Shown piece after piece: positions 48,508-57,330 of a DNA stretch of 64,000 nucleotides. Under the pieces are notes generated by a model. That model was not told the DNA's origin. It saw only the letters and a program-made list of their open reading frames with translations, and made no database searches. Numbering within the stretch: position 1 is the first letter of the stretch; each line of letters starts with the position of its first letter. The translations under genes and the position numbers were made by a program. The stretch comes from Mycobacterium sp. URHB0044 (GTDB lineage Bacteria > Actinomycetota > Actinomycetes > Mycobacteriales > Mycobacteriaceae), in NCBI RefSeq assembly GCF_000620625.1, contig NZ_JIAW01000024.1, positions 47,585 to 111,584 of the forward strand, read 5' to 3'.

Positions 48508-49002
48508 ATGAACACCAGCCCACTCGTCATCCTGACCACCGTCACCGCGATCGGCAGCGCCGCGGTAGGAGGCCTCTTCTACGCGTTCTCGACGTTAGTG
48601 ATGAAGGGTCTGGACCGCACCGACCCCGTCGATGCGATCACCGCAATGCGCGGCATCAACGCCGAAGCTCAGGCGAACGCGCCGTTCCTGCTGATGTTCC
48701 TCGGCTCGGCGGTGCTCGCCGTGGCCCTCGGCATCGTCGCGGTCACCCGACTCGGTCAGCCAGGAAGTTGGTACCTGCTGGCGGGTGCGGTCTTCGGGAT
48801 CGGCGCCGCCTTCGTGACGATGGCGTTCAACGTCCCGCTGAACAATCATCTCGACGGCGTCGACCCCGCGGGTCTGTCGGTCGCCGACGCTGCCAGCGAG
48901 TGGCAGGCCTACTTGTCGACGTGGACGGTGTGGAACCACGTCCGGACCGCGACCGGGTTCGTGGGCGCGGCACTGATGCTGACGGGCCTTCGGTACTTCT
49001 AG
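48508..49002 (+). CDS. DUF1772 (anthrone-oxygenase-like) membrane protein
   Basis: A 164-residue integral membrane protein with four hydrophobic segments. ILTTVTAIGSAAVGGLFYAF, APFLLMFLGSAVLAVALGIV, FVTMAFNVPLNNHLDGVDP and STWTVWNHVRTATGFVGAAL match the DUF1772 pattern, where the conserved NVP(L/M)N and W(N/T)xxH residues are thought to be catalytic in anthrone oxygenase relatives. It is divergent from an AraC regulator. Its last 176 bases are overlapped in antisense by the extended C-terminus of the MFS gene. Confidence 0.85.
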   Translation: MNTSPLVILTTVTAIGSAAVGGLFYAFSTLVMKGLDRTDPVDAITAMRGINAEAQANAPFLLMFLGSAVLAVALGIVAVTRLGQPGSWYLLAGAVFGIGAAFVTMAFNVPLNNHLDGVDPAGLSVADAASEWQAYLSTWTVWNHVRTATGFVGAALMLTGLRYF

Positions 49003-50515
49003 CATCCCGAAACGCGATGGCGACGACCGCGGCAGCAATCAGGGTCAAGAGGCCCGCGATGGCCGCGGTCGGCGCGATGCCCGAGTCGAACGCCATCCTG
49101 GCCGAGTCGAGCAGCCGCTCGGCGAGGGTGGCCGGCAGGTGCTGCGCAGCCGCCGTCGCGCCTGCGATGCTCTCGGCGGCGTCAGCGGCCTCCCGTGGTG
49201 GAAGGCCTTGGGGTACGTCGACGTTCGTGCGGTAGAACGCCGTGAAGATGGTGCCCAGCGTCGCCGTGCCGACGACGGCACCGACTTCGTATGCCGTCTC
49301 CGAGACGGCGGACGCCGCCCCTGCCTTCGCGGGCGGCACCGACGCGACGATGGTGTCGTTCGAGATCGTCTGGGACATCCCGACTCCCAGCTCGAGCACC
49401 ACGAAGGACACCACCACGGCCAGCACCGTCAGATCGTGACGGAACAGCAGGATCATGCCGAAGCCGGCCGACACCAGCAGCAGCCCGACGATCAACAGCG
49501 TGCGCGGCGAGTACCGCTTCGCCAGCTGCACCACACCGATTCCCGCCACCATGGACAGCATCGCTCCTGGCAGCGTCACCAGGCCTGCCGCCAGCGGGCT
49601 CAGGCCCAGCACCAGCTGCAGGTGCTGCGAGACGAAGAACAGGAAGCCGATCAGCCCGACGATCGACAGGAAGTTGGCCAGGATCGACGAGGAGAACGGT
49701 CCGGAGCGGAACAAGCTGACGTCGAGCATCGGTGTCGCGCTGCGCTTCTGGCGACGGACGAACGCGACGCCCGACCCGATGCCGATCACGAAGCCCGCCG
49801 CGACGAGAACCGAGAACCCGTCGTGGGCCGCGGTCTTGATCGCCCACACGAAGGGGAGCATCGTGACGAGCGACAGCAGAACGCTCACCGGATCCACTGG
49901 ACCCGGGTTCGGATCCCTGGACTCGGGGACCAGGCGGGGCGCCAACACCAGCAGCGGCAGCAGAATCGGTACCGCCACCAGAAACACTGCCCCCCAGGCG
50001 AAGTGCTGAAGGAGCACACCGCCGACGATCGGACCCAGCGCCGACCCGGCGGTGAAGAACGACGCCCAGATCGCGATGGCGAGCCGTCGCGACGAGGCGT
50101 CGGTGAAGATATTGCGGATCAGCGACAACGTCGAGGGCATCAGCATCGCCCCGAAGACCCCGAGCGCCGCACGCGCGGCGATCAGGTATTCGGCCGTGGG
50201 CGCGAACGCCGCGGCGAACGACACCACGGCGAACCCGGTGGCGCCGAACATCAACAGCCGCCGTCGCCCCAGCCGGTCGCCGAGGCTACCCATCATCACC
50301 AGCAGTGCGGCGAGCACCAGCGAGTAGACGTCGATGATCCACAACTGGGCGGACGCCGACGGGCGCAGGTCTTCGGCGATCATCGGAAGCGCGAAGGCGA
50401 GCACGGTGTTGTCGATCGAGATCAACAGCACCGGAAGCATCAAGACGGCGAGCGCCCACCACGCGCGCCGGGAAGCGCGGGCGGGGGTTGGCACGACGTC
50501 GAGCCGGGTGGACAT
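48827..50515 (-). CDS. MFS multidrug efflux transporter (DHA2, 14-TM), with an anomalous C-terminus
   Basis: A 562-residue drug/H antiporter of the EmrB/QacA group. SIDNTVLAFALPMIAEDLRP, LWIIDVYSLVLAALLVMMGS, LGDRLGRRRLLMFGATGFAV (motif A) and ALGPIVGGVLLQHFAW (motif C) are present, with about 14 segments. The last segment ends at about FRDA (near 49005). A TAG lies there in the next frame, on a CTAG also used by the convergent gene, so the extra 60 residues rich in Arg, Ser, Pro and Thr, read antisense through DUF1772, look like the product of a 1-base frameshift. A TetR gene upstream completes the operon. Confidence 0.85.
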   Translation of the reverse strand: MSTRLDVVPTPARASRRAWWALAVLMLPVLLISIDNTVLAFALPMIAEDLRPSASAQLWIIDVYSLVLAALLVMMGSLGDRLGRRRLLMFGATGFAVVSFAAAFAPTAEYLIAARAALGVFGAMLMPSTLSLIRNIFTDASSRRLAIAIWASFFTAGSALGPIVGGVLLQHFAWGAVFLVAVPILLPLLVLAPRLVPESRDPNPGPVDPVSVLLSLVTMLPFVWAIKTAAHDGFSVLVAAGFVIGIGSGVAFVRRQKRSATPMLDVSLFRSGPFSSSILANFLSIVGLIGFLFFVSQHLQLVLGLSPLAAGLVTLPGAMLSMVAGIGVVQLAKRYSPRTLLIVGLLLVSAGFGMILLFRHDLTVLAVVVSFVVLELGVGMSQTISNDTIVASVPPAKAGAASAVSETAYEVGAVVGTATLGTIFTAFYRTNVDVPQGLPPREAADAAESIAGATAAAQHLPATLAERLLDSARMAFDSGIAPTAAIAGLLTLIAAAVVAIAFRDARSTEGPSASVPRPRTRSRSGRGSTPSTSTSRPATRWQRRRPTDPRGRRRRDDCSAGR

Positions 50516-50553
50516 GGGACTCCTGGTTCAGGGTTTGGTTCAGGGTGGTTGGT

Positions 50554-51129
50554 TCAGGTTTGATTCGGGTTGATGGTGCCCTCGGTGAGGCTGGCCATGA
50601 TGGCGTCGACGATCTGGACGCGCGGGGCGCTGTTGCGTTTGAGCGCCAGGTAGCCGGCTTCCAGCAGTGCCCAGAACACCAGCCGCGGCCACTCGGGTGG
50701 TCCGGCGGAACCTCGGGTGGACGCCCGGTTGAGCACGTCGACGATGACTTCGTCGCCGGTATCGAGCAGCGCGGCGAGTTCGGGGTCGGCGTTGACCGTG
50801 GGCTCGTTGAAGATGAACGGCACGATCGGGCCGAGGGCGAGCTGGCACTCCACCACCCGGCGCAACGCCTCGACCGCAGGGCCGCAGTCCGGCTCCGCGC
50901 GTTCGATCGCCTCGTTGCTCAACGCGTGCACGTGCCGGGCGAGGGCGCACAGCAGATCCGAGCGCTCGGGGAAGTAGCGGTGCAGAGTGCTGCGGCCGAC
51001 TTCGGCGGCCGTCGCGATGTCACCGAGCGACGCGGTGGGGTTGTCGCCGAGGACCGTCATCGCGGCGTCGAGGATCGCCCGGCGGGTACGCGAGCGTGCG
51101 CCGCCGTCCTGCGATTGCGATACCGACAT
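50554..51129 (-). CDS. TetR-family transcriptional repressor
   Basis: A 191-residue repressor. The helix-turn-helix is in RRAILDAAMTVLGDNPTASL, then GDIATAAEVGRSTLHRYFPE; the C-terminal part is a helical ligand domain. It is 38 bases upstream of the MFS efflux gene on the same strand. A perfect 12-base palindrome (51155-51182) is 26 bases before its start, so it probably represses itself and the pump until a drug binds. Confidence 0.9.
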   Translation of the reverse strand: MSVSQSQDGGARSRTRRAILDAAMTVLGDNPTASLGDIATAAEVGRSTLHRYFPERSDLLCALARHVHALSNEAIERAEPDCGPAVEALRRVVECQLALGPIVPFIFNEPTVNADPELAALLDTGDEVIVDVLNRASTRGSAGPPEWPRLVFWALLEAGYLALKRNSAPRVQIVDAIMASLTEGTINPNQT

Positions 51130-51154
51130 GTAGCCAAATGTAGCACGATCTTGT

Positions 51155-51182
51155 CATAGTGGGACAGAGATGTCCCACTATG
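51155..51182. promoter_or_regulatory. TetR operator palindrome
   Basis: CATAGTGGGACA (51155-51166) and TGTCCCACTATG (51171-51182) are perfect 12-base arms around GAGA. The site lies 26 bases upstream of the TetR/MFS operon start. TATG-type promoter elements overlap it. The remaining 51183-51330 shows nothing I can name. Confidence 0.85.
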
Positions 51183-51330
51183 CCGTGCGGCTATCTCGGG
51201 CGTGCGCGGTACGCGGATAGAAAGACGCGGACGCCTGTGTCGGTCAAGCTCTACCGGTCGGTGCCGTCCTCGACGGTGACCACCACCGCATAGTGATCGC
51301 CGCCGTGCTGCTGGTCGGGCTGCGCTACCG

Positions 51331-52209
51331 CTAGCTCGGCGGAGCGAAGCCGCCGGCGTCTGCCGACGACGGCGGCACCGGCGGTGTCGGCTGCGGGTAT
51401 GGGGACGGCGGATACGGGTACGCGGGTTGCGCCGGCCACTGCGGTGGCGGACCAGGCGGCGGCCGCATCCTCGCCAATTCGCGCCGGTGCCGCTCAGCCA
51501 ACACCGCGGCAAGCACCAACTGCGGGGGCGCCCCGGGCGGCGGGGGCGGCGAGATCTGCGCGGTCACCTCGGAGTAGATCCGGAAGGCCATCTGATCGCG
51601 TACTCGCACGTCCAATTGCGTTGCCCGGGACAGGAACTGGCGTGCGCGTTCGGCGCTCTCGGCGGACAGGCCCGACAGGTGCAGTGATGACGCCCACCAC
51701 GCCATCGACGGCGGCATCACCGGCGGCGCAGACAATCGCGGGCCACGTTCGCTGATCACCATGGTTCCCGCGAACACGTCGCCGATGCGCTTGCCCTTCG
51801 ACGACAACAGGCTGCAGATCACTGCCGGTCCACCCACCAGCATCCAGATCTCGATGAAGCCCGCCAGCGCGCGGAACAACGCCTGACGAAAGCGTTCGGG
51901 ACCACCGTCGTCGGACACCACGCGCAGACCCATGGCCATCTTGCCCAGCGAGCGCCCGCGCGTGGCCGTCTCGAAGATGAGCGGATACCCGACGAGTGCC
52001 AGCACGGTGAAGATGATCAGCACCGCCCCCGACAGGGCGGAGTCCAGGTTGCTCAACGTGGCTGCCCACAGGACGAGGCCGATGACGTATACGACGAATA
52101 CGACCGTGATGTCGATGAACGCCGACACTGCGCGGACCGGCGCCTGGGCGATCTGGATGTCGAGGACCACGGCGTCGCCCGTGACCATCGGTTCGGGCTG
52201 AGCCACCAT
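51331..52209 (-). CDS. RDD-family membrane protein (Rv3695 type)
   Basis: A 292-residue protein. The RDD domain is seen in IAQAPVRAVSAFIDITVVFV and VGYPLIFETATRGRSLGKMA with MGLRVVSDDGG, and further hydrophobic segments lie around residues 25-75 and 128-145. The C-terminal half is cytosolic and ends in a Pro-rich tail (PPGPPPQWPAQPAYPYPPSP). RDD proteins are often Na/H-exchange-related, but the function of this one is unknown. ATG at 52209, divergent from the SpoIIM-like gene at 52238 (28-base gap). It belongs to the conserved moxR block. Confidence 0.85.
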   Translation of the reverse strand: MVAQPEPMVTGDAVVLDIQIAQAPVRAVSAFIDITVVFVVYVIGLVLWAATLSNLDSALSGAVLIIFTVLALVGYPLIFETATRGRSLGKMAMGLRVVSDDGGPERFRQALFRALAGFIEIWMLVGGPAVICSLLSSKGKRIGDVFAGTMVISERGPRLSAPPVMPPSMAWWASSLHLSGLSAESAERARQFLSRATQLDVRVRDQMAFRIYSEVTAQISPPPPPGAPPQLVLAAVLAERHRRELARMRPPPGPPPQWPAQPAYPYPPSPYPQPTPPVPPSSADAGGFAPPS

Positions 52210-52237
52210 ACAAAGAAACGCTACTAGCATTCCGGGC

Positions 52238-53230
52238 GTGGATGTCGACGCGTTCGTGCTGGCACACCGCGCCAGTTGGGACCGGCTCGAGCACTTGGTC
52301 AAGCGCCGCCGCAAGCTGACCGGCGCCGAGATCGACGAGTTGGTGGACCTGTACCAGCGGGTGTCGACGCACTTGTCGATGGTGCGCAGCGCGTCGTCGG
52401 ATTCGGTACTGGTCGGCCGGCTGTCGGGGCTGGTGGCCAGGGCCAGAGCGGCGGTCACCGGAGCGCACTCGCCGCTGTGGAGCGAATTCGCCCGGTTCTG
52501 GACGGTGTCGTTCCCCGTGGTGGCGTACCGGTCGTGGCGATGGTGGGCGGGGACGGCGTTGGCGTTCTTCGTCGTCACCGTGTTGATCGCCGTGTGGATA
52601 GCCGGCAACCCGGAGGTGCAGGCGTCGCTGCAGACCCCAAGCGAGATCGACCAATTGGTCAACCACGACTTCGCCTCCTACTACAGCGAGCACCCGGCCG
52701 GATCGTTCGCACTGCAGGTGTGGATCAACAACTCGTGGGTCGCCGCGCAGTGCATCGGTTTCGCCGTCCTGCTCGGCATCCCGATCCCGTACCTGCTCTT
52801 CTCGAATGCCGCCAACCTCGGCGGGAGCGCAGGGTTCATGTTCGACGCGGGCAAGGGTGACGTCTTCCTCGGTCTGATCGCGCCGCACGGGCTGCTCGAA
52901 CTGACCGCGGTGTTCCTCGCCGCGGCTGCCGGGATGCGGCTCGGCTGGTCGGTGGTGTCCCCCGGTGACCGGCCACGAGGTCAGGTGCTCGCCGAGCAGG
53001 GTCGGGCCGTCGTCGCGGTCGCGGTGGGCCTCGTCGGTGTGCTGCTGGTGTCGGGGCTGATCGAGGCGCTGGTGACGCCGTCGCCGTTGCCGACGTTCGC
53101 CCGAATCGCCATTGGGGTGGTGGCCGAGGCGGCCTTCCTCGGTTACGTCGTGCACTTCGGGCGCAAGGGTGTTCGGGCGGGGGAGACGGGCGACGTCGAG
53201 GACGCGCCCGACGTCGTGCCGACGGGATGA
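52238..53230 (+). CDS. SpoIIM/stage II sporulation M-like membrane protein (Rv3694c type)
   Basis: A 330-residue membrane protein. The N-terminal soluble domain (DAFVLAHRASWDRLEHLVKR and onward) precedes about 6 membrane segments. YYSEHPAGSFALQVWINNSW, VLLGIPIPYLLFSNAANLGG and FLGLIAPHGLLELTAVFLAA match the SpoIIM family, which in sporulating bacteria takes part in peptidoglycan remodelling at the septum. Its function in mycobacteria is unknown. GTG start at 52238; it is divergent from the RDD gene and converges on the DUF58 gene 7 bases away. Confidence 0.85.
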   Translation: MDVDAFVLAHRASWDRLEHLVKRRRKLTGAEIDELVDLYQRVSTHLSMVRSASSDSVLVGRLSGLVARARAAVTGAHSPLWSEFARFWTVSFPVVAYRSWRWWAGTALAFFVVTVLIAVWIAGNPEVQASLQTPSEIDQLVNHDFASYYSEHPAGSFALQVWINNSWVAAQCIGFAVLLGIPIPYLLFSNAANLGGSAGFMFDAGKGDVFLGLIAPHGLLELTAVFLAAAAGMRLGWSVVSPGDRPRGQVLAEQGRAVVAVAVGLVGVLLVSGLIEALVTPSPLPTFARIAIGVVAEAAFLGYVVHFGRKGVRAGETGDVEDAPDVVPTG

Positions 53231-53237
53231 GCCGGGT

Positions 53238-54560
53238 CTACAACTTGCCGCTGGCCTTCATCGCGAGGTAGCGGTCGGCCAGCGCGGGAGCCAGTTCGTC
53301 GGGCTCGGCATCGACGACGTCGACGCCGTGGCGCCGCAGCCGGGTGGAGATCGACACGCGGTCGTTGCGGGCCCGTTCGGCGGCCGCCGCGTCGTACACC
53401 TGCGCCGCGTCCGATCGTCCGGCCGCCAACTGCTCCACCCGCGGATCGGCGACCGCGGCGATCAGCACGTGGTGCCGTGCCGACAGCCGAGGCAGGACCT
53501 CCATCAGACCCTCGTCCAGGGCGGAGGCGTTGAGGTCGGTCAGCAGCACCACCAAGGCGCGCTGCCGGACGCGCCGTCGCACCGTGGCGACGATCGCCGC
53601 CGCATCCGACTCGACGAGGGCGGGCTGCAGCGGAGCCATCGCCCCGACGAGCGCGGCGAGGAGTTCGGTGCGCGACGCGCCGTACACCCCCGCCCGCGGG
53701 ACTCGGTCGTGGGCGATGAACTCGACGTGATCGCCGGCGCGAGAGGCCAACGCGGCCAAGAGAAGTGCGGCGTCCATGGACCAGTCCAGCCGCGGCCAGC
53801 CGCTCGGGTCGCTCGCCGTCGGATCGATGCCCACCCGTCCCGCCGACGTGCGGCCGGTGTCGAGGACGATGACCACCCGGCGGTCCCGCTCGGGGCGCCA
53901 GGTCCGTACCACGACGTCCGAACGCCGCGCGGTGGCGCGCCAGTCGATGGACCGCACGTCGTCGCCGACCACGTACTCGCGCAGTGAGTCGAATTCGGTG
54001 CCCTGGCCGCGGATCAACACCGGAATCATGCCGTCGAGTTCCCGCAGCTTGGCCAACCGCGACGGAAGGTGCTTGCGGGACAGGAACGGCGGCAGAATCC
54101 TGACCTGCCACGGCACCCGGTGGGAACTCTGCCTGCCCGCGAGACCCAGCGGGCCCACCGAGCGCGCGGTGACGAGTGCCGAACGCTGATCACCGCGACG
54201 CATCGGCCGCAGCCGGGTATTGACCCGGAGCCGTTGTCCCGCAGCGATGTTCACTGCGTGCAGGCGGGGTTCAGCGCGGGCCGACGGCGCCCATGCGTCG
54301 CGGATCTGGCCGCGGAACCGGCGGGAACCGGGATTCTCCACGATCAGCGTGGTGTCGACGGCCTGGCCCAGCCGTGCCGCCGTGTCACCGACGCGGGTGA
54401 AGCGCAGCTTGCGGCTGCTGCCGGCAAGCGCGACGTCCACGACCACGGCAACAACCAGCAGGGTGAACAGGACGACGAAGGCCGTTGCTGGCCAGGGAGA
54501 TACGCCGATCGGCAGGACGCAGATCAGGGCGATCAGGCCAACCCGGCCGGTCAGCGTCAC
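53238..54560 (-). CDS. DUF58 protein with vWA-like domain (Rv3693 type)
   Basis: A 440-residue protein. Two N-terminal hydrophobic segments (VGLIALICVLPIGVSPWPAT and AFVVLFTLLVVAVVVDVALA) are followed by the DUF58 motif LREYVVGDDVRSIDWRATAR and a vWA-like part (VIVLDTGRTSAG, LVVLLTDLNASALDEGLMEV). DUF58 proteins pair with MoxR AAA ATPases, probably in assembly or activation of membrane or wall complexes. GTG start overlaps the moxR stop by one base. Confidence 0.9.
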   Translation of the reverse strand: MTLTGRVGLIALICVLPIGVSPWPATAFVVLFTLLVVAVVVDVALAGSSRKLRFTRVGDTAARLGQAVDTTLIVENPGSRRFRGQIRDAWAPSARAEPRLHAVNIAAGQRLRVNTRLRPMRRGDQRSALVTARSVGPLGLAGRQSSHRVPWQVRILPPFLSRKHLPSRLAKLRELDGMIPVLIRGQGTEFDSLREYVVGDDVRSIDWRATARRSDVVVRTWRPERDRRVVIVLDTGRTSAGRVGIDPTASDPSGWPRLDWSMDAALLLAALASRAGDHVEFIAHDRVPRAGVYGASRTELLAALVGAMAPLQPALVESDAAAIVATVRRRVRQRALVVLLTDLNASALDEGLMEVLPRLSARHHVLIAAVADPRVEQLAAGRSDAAQVYDAAAAERARNDRVSISTRLRRHGVDVVDAEPDELAPALADRYLAMKASGKL

Positions 54561-55543
54561 TAGCGCGGGACCGGTACCGAGGCCAGGATGCCGTCCAGCA
54601 CGCCGTCGGGCGTGGCGCCCTCGAGCTCGGCCTCGGGGCGCATGGCCACCCGGTGCCGCAGCGTCGGACGGGCCATCGCCTTGACGTCGTCGGGGGTCAC
54701 GTAATTGCGCCCCGACAGCCACGCCCAGGACCGTGCGGTGGCCAGCAGCGCCGTCGACCCGCGCGGTGACACGCCGAGCTGCAGCGACGGTGACTGCCGG
54801 GTGGCGCAGACGACGTCGACGATGTAGCCGAGCACCTCGTCGGCGACGAGAACTCGGCGCACCGCGGCGCGGCCTGCGGCGAGCTCCGCGGGCCCGGCCA
54901 CCGGCTGCACGGCCGACAGGTCCCGCGGATCGAAGCCTTGCGCGTGTCGGGTGAGGATCGCGATCTCCTGGTCCCGCGGCGGCAGTGGGACGTTGAGCTT
55001 CAACAGGAATCGGTCCAACTGGGCCTCCGGCAGCTGGTAGGTGCCCTCGTACTCGATCGGGTTCTGGGTGGCGGCGACGATGAAGGGGTCGGGCAGTGCA
55101 CGCGGCTGACCGTCGACGCTGACCTGACGTTCCTCCATCGCCTCCAGCAGCGCGGCCTGGGTCTTCGGCGGCGTTCGGTTGATCTCGTCGGCCAGCAGCA
55201 GATTGGTGAACACCGGGCCCGACCGGAACTCGAATTCGGCTGTGCGAGCGTCGTATACCAGCGAGCCGGTGACATCACCCGGCATCAGGTCGGGGGTGAA
55301 CTGCACGCGCTTGAACTCCAGTTGCAGAGCCGCTGCGAGAGTGCGCACCAGCAGTGTCTTCGCGACGCCGGGCACGCCTTCGAGCAGGACGTGTCCCCGG
55401 CACAGCAGGGCGATCACCAGACCGCTGACCACGGCGTCCTGGCCCACGACGGCCTTGGCGATCTCGGTGCGCAAGGCGCGCAACGCATTCCGCGCGGCGT
55501 CCTCGTCAACGGTCTGGTTGGCGGTCGGATGGGGCTGGTTCAC
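54560..55543 (-). CDS. moxR2: MoxR-family AAA+ ATPase
   Basis: A 327-residue AAA+ chaperone-like ATPase. It has AKAVVGQDAVVSGLVIALLC, Walker A LLEGVPGVAKTLLVRTLA, Walker B NLLLADEINRTPPKTQAAL, sensor 1 PFIVAATQNPIEYEGTYQLP and the C-terminal lid (GRNYVTPDDVKAMARPTL). MoxR proteins act with DUF58/vWA partners, which are encoded next to it. The symbol follows the Rv3692 position recalled from M. tuberculosis. GTG start overlaps the DUF4350 stop by 4 bases. Confidence 0.92.
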   Translation of the reverse strand: MNQPHPTANQTVDEDAARNALRALRTEIAKAVVGQDAVVSGLVIALLCRGHVLLEGVPGVAKTLLVRTLAAALQLEFKRVQFTPDLMPGDVTGSLVYDARTAEFEFRSGPVFTNLLLADEINRTPPKTQAALLEAMEERQVSVDGQPRALPDPFIVAATQNPIEYEGTYQLPEAQLDRFLLKLNVPLPPRDQEIAILTRHAQGFDPRDLSAVQPVAGPAELAAGRAAVRRVLVADEVLGYIVDVVCATRQSPSLQLGVSPRGSTALLATARSWAWLSGRNYVTPDDVKAMARPTLRHRVAMRPEAELEGATPDGVLDGILASVPVPR

Positions 55544-56682
55544 GACAGGACAACCTGCCTTTCGATGTCGTCGAGTTGGCGAGCAAGATTGATCAGATCG
55601 GCATCCGTGGCGGGCGGCGGACCGAACAGGGCGTGGCCAAGTGTGTTCGGGTCGACGTCGACCCGAACGGCGATGGCCTGAATCACCGCGGCGGGTTCCG
55701 CGTCGGGCCCCAGTCCCAGACGCGGCAGCATGCGCGCACGTGCGGCGGTGCGCAGCGCCTCGGCGGCGCGGTCGCGAGCCCGCCGCGAACGGTACAAGCG
55801 ACCGCGGCCCTCCACGGTTTCCGAAGCCCGGACCACGACGGGCAGGTCTTCGGCGACCAGTGCGCCGACCCGGCGAGCGCGCCACAGGGCCGTCAGCAGC
55901 ACGGCCAGGCACAACTGCAACACGATCCATCCGACTCGATCGGGCATCAGGTCGGTGAGCGATGAGCCACCGCTGGAGGTGCCCTGAAACTCTTGCGGCG
56001 CATACCAGATCACCCTGTCGCGGGTGCCGGTCAGGTTCATCGCGAGCGCGGCGTTGCCCTCTTCCAGCAGCCCCTTGTTCGTCATGAACTCCGCGCTGCC
56101 CACGACCGTCACCGTGCGCCCGGCGTCGGTGTAGCGAACCACCGCGCCGTCGTAGCACCGGGTGAGTACGGCGTCGTCCACCGCTTCGTAGGTGTCGCCG
56201 CCACCGAACTGGACGACGCCCGCACGGTTGGCTTCCGGCATGCTGCAATCCGGATCGTCGACGAGGCTGGGCGTGGCCGCGACGCGGATGCGGGGCGACA
56301 ACGCCGCCCGGGTACGGGACACCGGTTCGACAAGCAGGCGGTCACCGGGAACCGCAGACAACGTCCGCAGGCTCTCGTCGTCGGTCAGGAAGTACGTCTC
56401 GGCGACGACCAACAGTGAGTCCGGACGTGCGGCGCGTTGGACGTCGGCGACGGAGGAGGCCTCGACGACGTCGACGCCCTGGTCGCGCAACAGGGAGACC
56501 AGCGCCCTGGCGCCGTCGGGGGAGGTGGACTGCGGATCCATCCGGCCACCCGGCCGGGGCGCCGTGAGGTAGGTCGTCAGTGCAGACACCAGCGCGATGA
56601 CCAACAGCGCCAACAACACCCACCTGATCGTGCGCCAGCGTTGCAACACCGTCGGCCCGACGGCGGAGGAGACGTCGGTCAT
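55540..56682 (-). CDS. DUF4350 membrane protein (Rv3691 type)
   Basis: A 380-residue protein. A transmembrane segment near residues 20-40 (IRWVLLALLVIALVSALTTY) is followed by the DUF4350 domain, MDPQSTSPDGARALVSLLRD and VVVGSAEFMTNKGLLEEGNA, and by a second transmembrane segment around 255-272 and a helical C-terminus. Predicted extracytoplasmic part between the two segments. It probably acts with the MoxR/DUF58 pair in an envelope complex; the role is unknown. It overlaps the neighbouring genes by 4 bases on each side. Confidence 0.85.
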   Translation of the reverse strand: MTDVSSAVGPTVLQRWRTIRWVLLALLVIALVSALTTYLTAPRPGGRMDPQSTSPDGARALVSLLRDQGVDVVEASSVADVQRAARPDSLLVVAETYFLTDDESLRTLSAVPGDRLLVEPVSRTRAALSPRIRVAATPSLVDDPDCSMPEANRAGVVQFGGGDTYEAVDDAVLTRCYDGAVVRYTDAGRTVTVVGSAEFMTNKGLLEEGNAALAMNLTGTRDRVIWYAPQEFQGTSSGGSSLTDLMPDRVGWIVLQLCLAVLLTALWRARRVGALVAEDLPVVVRASETVEGRGRLYRSRRARDRAAEALRTAARARMLPRLGLGPDAEPAAVIQAIAVRVDVDPNTLGHALFGPPPATDADLINLARQLDDIERQVVLS

Positions 56683-57329
56683 CGGACGTCGGCCCAGTCG
56701 TCGGTCGCCGCAGGTGCGACGGCGGTGCCGCTGCCGGCCCTGCTGCGGAAGCGGAGGTGGTCGTCGAGGTCGGCCACCATGCGGTAGCCCGCCTCGGTGC
56801 CGGGACGCTCGCCGTACGTGACGTCGTTGAAAGCCTCTGCGGACCGCTGCAATTCGTCTGTCAGGTCGGGAAGCGCCGCACCCGCGTCGCGTGCGAGTTC
56901 GGTGGCCGTGCGACCGGGAATCGGGTTCAGCACAGCCGTCTCCTCCAGGTGCCGCGCAACGGCACGCAGGCGGTGACGGATGGCCGCCGACCAGTTGCCT
57001 TGCGCTGCAAGCTGTTCCGCGGTCGCTCGGTGCTCGTCCGATGTCAGCTCGTGCGCGCCGAAGAGTGCGGCGTCCCTCCCGCGGTTGGTGCGCATGGTCC
57101 GCCGGGCGACCCGGACCGCCACCACGACCGCGACGGCCACCAACAGGAACAGCACGGTCAGCGTGAACCAGCCGCCGGGCACCGAAGCCGCCTCGGTCAA
57201 CAGCTTGAAGAGCAGTTCGTCGAGCCAGTCGGTGAGGCGGTCGAGCAGCGAGGCCTTCGGGTAGATCGGCTTCGACAGCTCGCGCTGCGCGGCGTCGTGC
57301 GCAGCGTCGCGATCGATTTCGACTGACAC
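56679..57329 (-). CDS. DUF4129 membrane protein (Rv3690 type)
   Basis: A 216-residue protein with one transmembrane segment at about residues 53-72 (WFTLTVLFLLVAVAVVVAVR). A C-terminal DUF4129 domain follows (NWSAAIRHRLRAVARHLEET, PGRTATELARDAGAALPDL and FNDVTYGERPGTEAGY). DUF4129 proteins are common in MoxR clusters and are often fused to transglutaminases; this one is not. GTG start is one base after the upstream gene's stop. Confidence 0.85.
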   Translation of the reverse strand: MSVEIDRDAAHDAAQRELSKPIYPKASLLDRLTDWLDELLFKLLTEAASVPGGWFTLTVLFLLVAVAVVVAVRVARRTMRTNRGRDAALFGAHELTSDEHRATAEQLAAQGNWSAAIRHRLRAVARHLEETAVLNPIPGRTATELARDAGAALPDLTDELQRSAEAFNDVTYGERPGTEAGYRMVADLDDHLRFRSRAGSGTAVAPAATDDWADVR

Positions 57330-57330
57330 G

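Noticed and set aside
50520..50565. Three GGTTCAGG units between the TetR and MFS genes
   Set aside because: Too short and at the 3' end of the TetR coding region; they may be replication slippage but show no dyad symmetry or known role.
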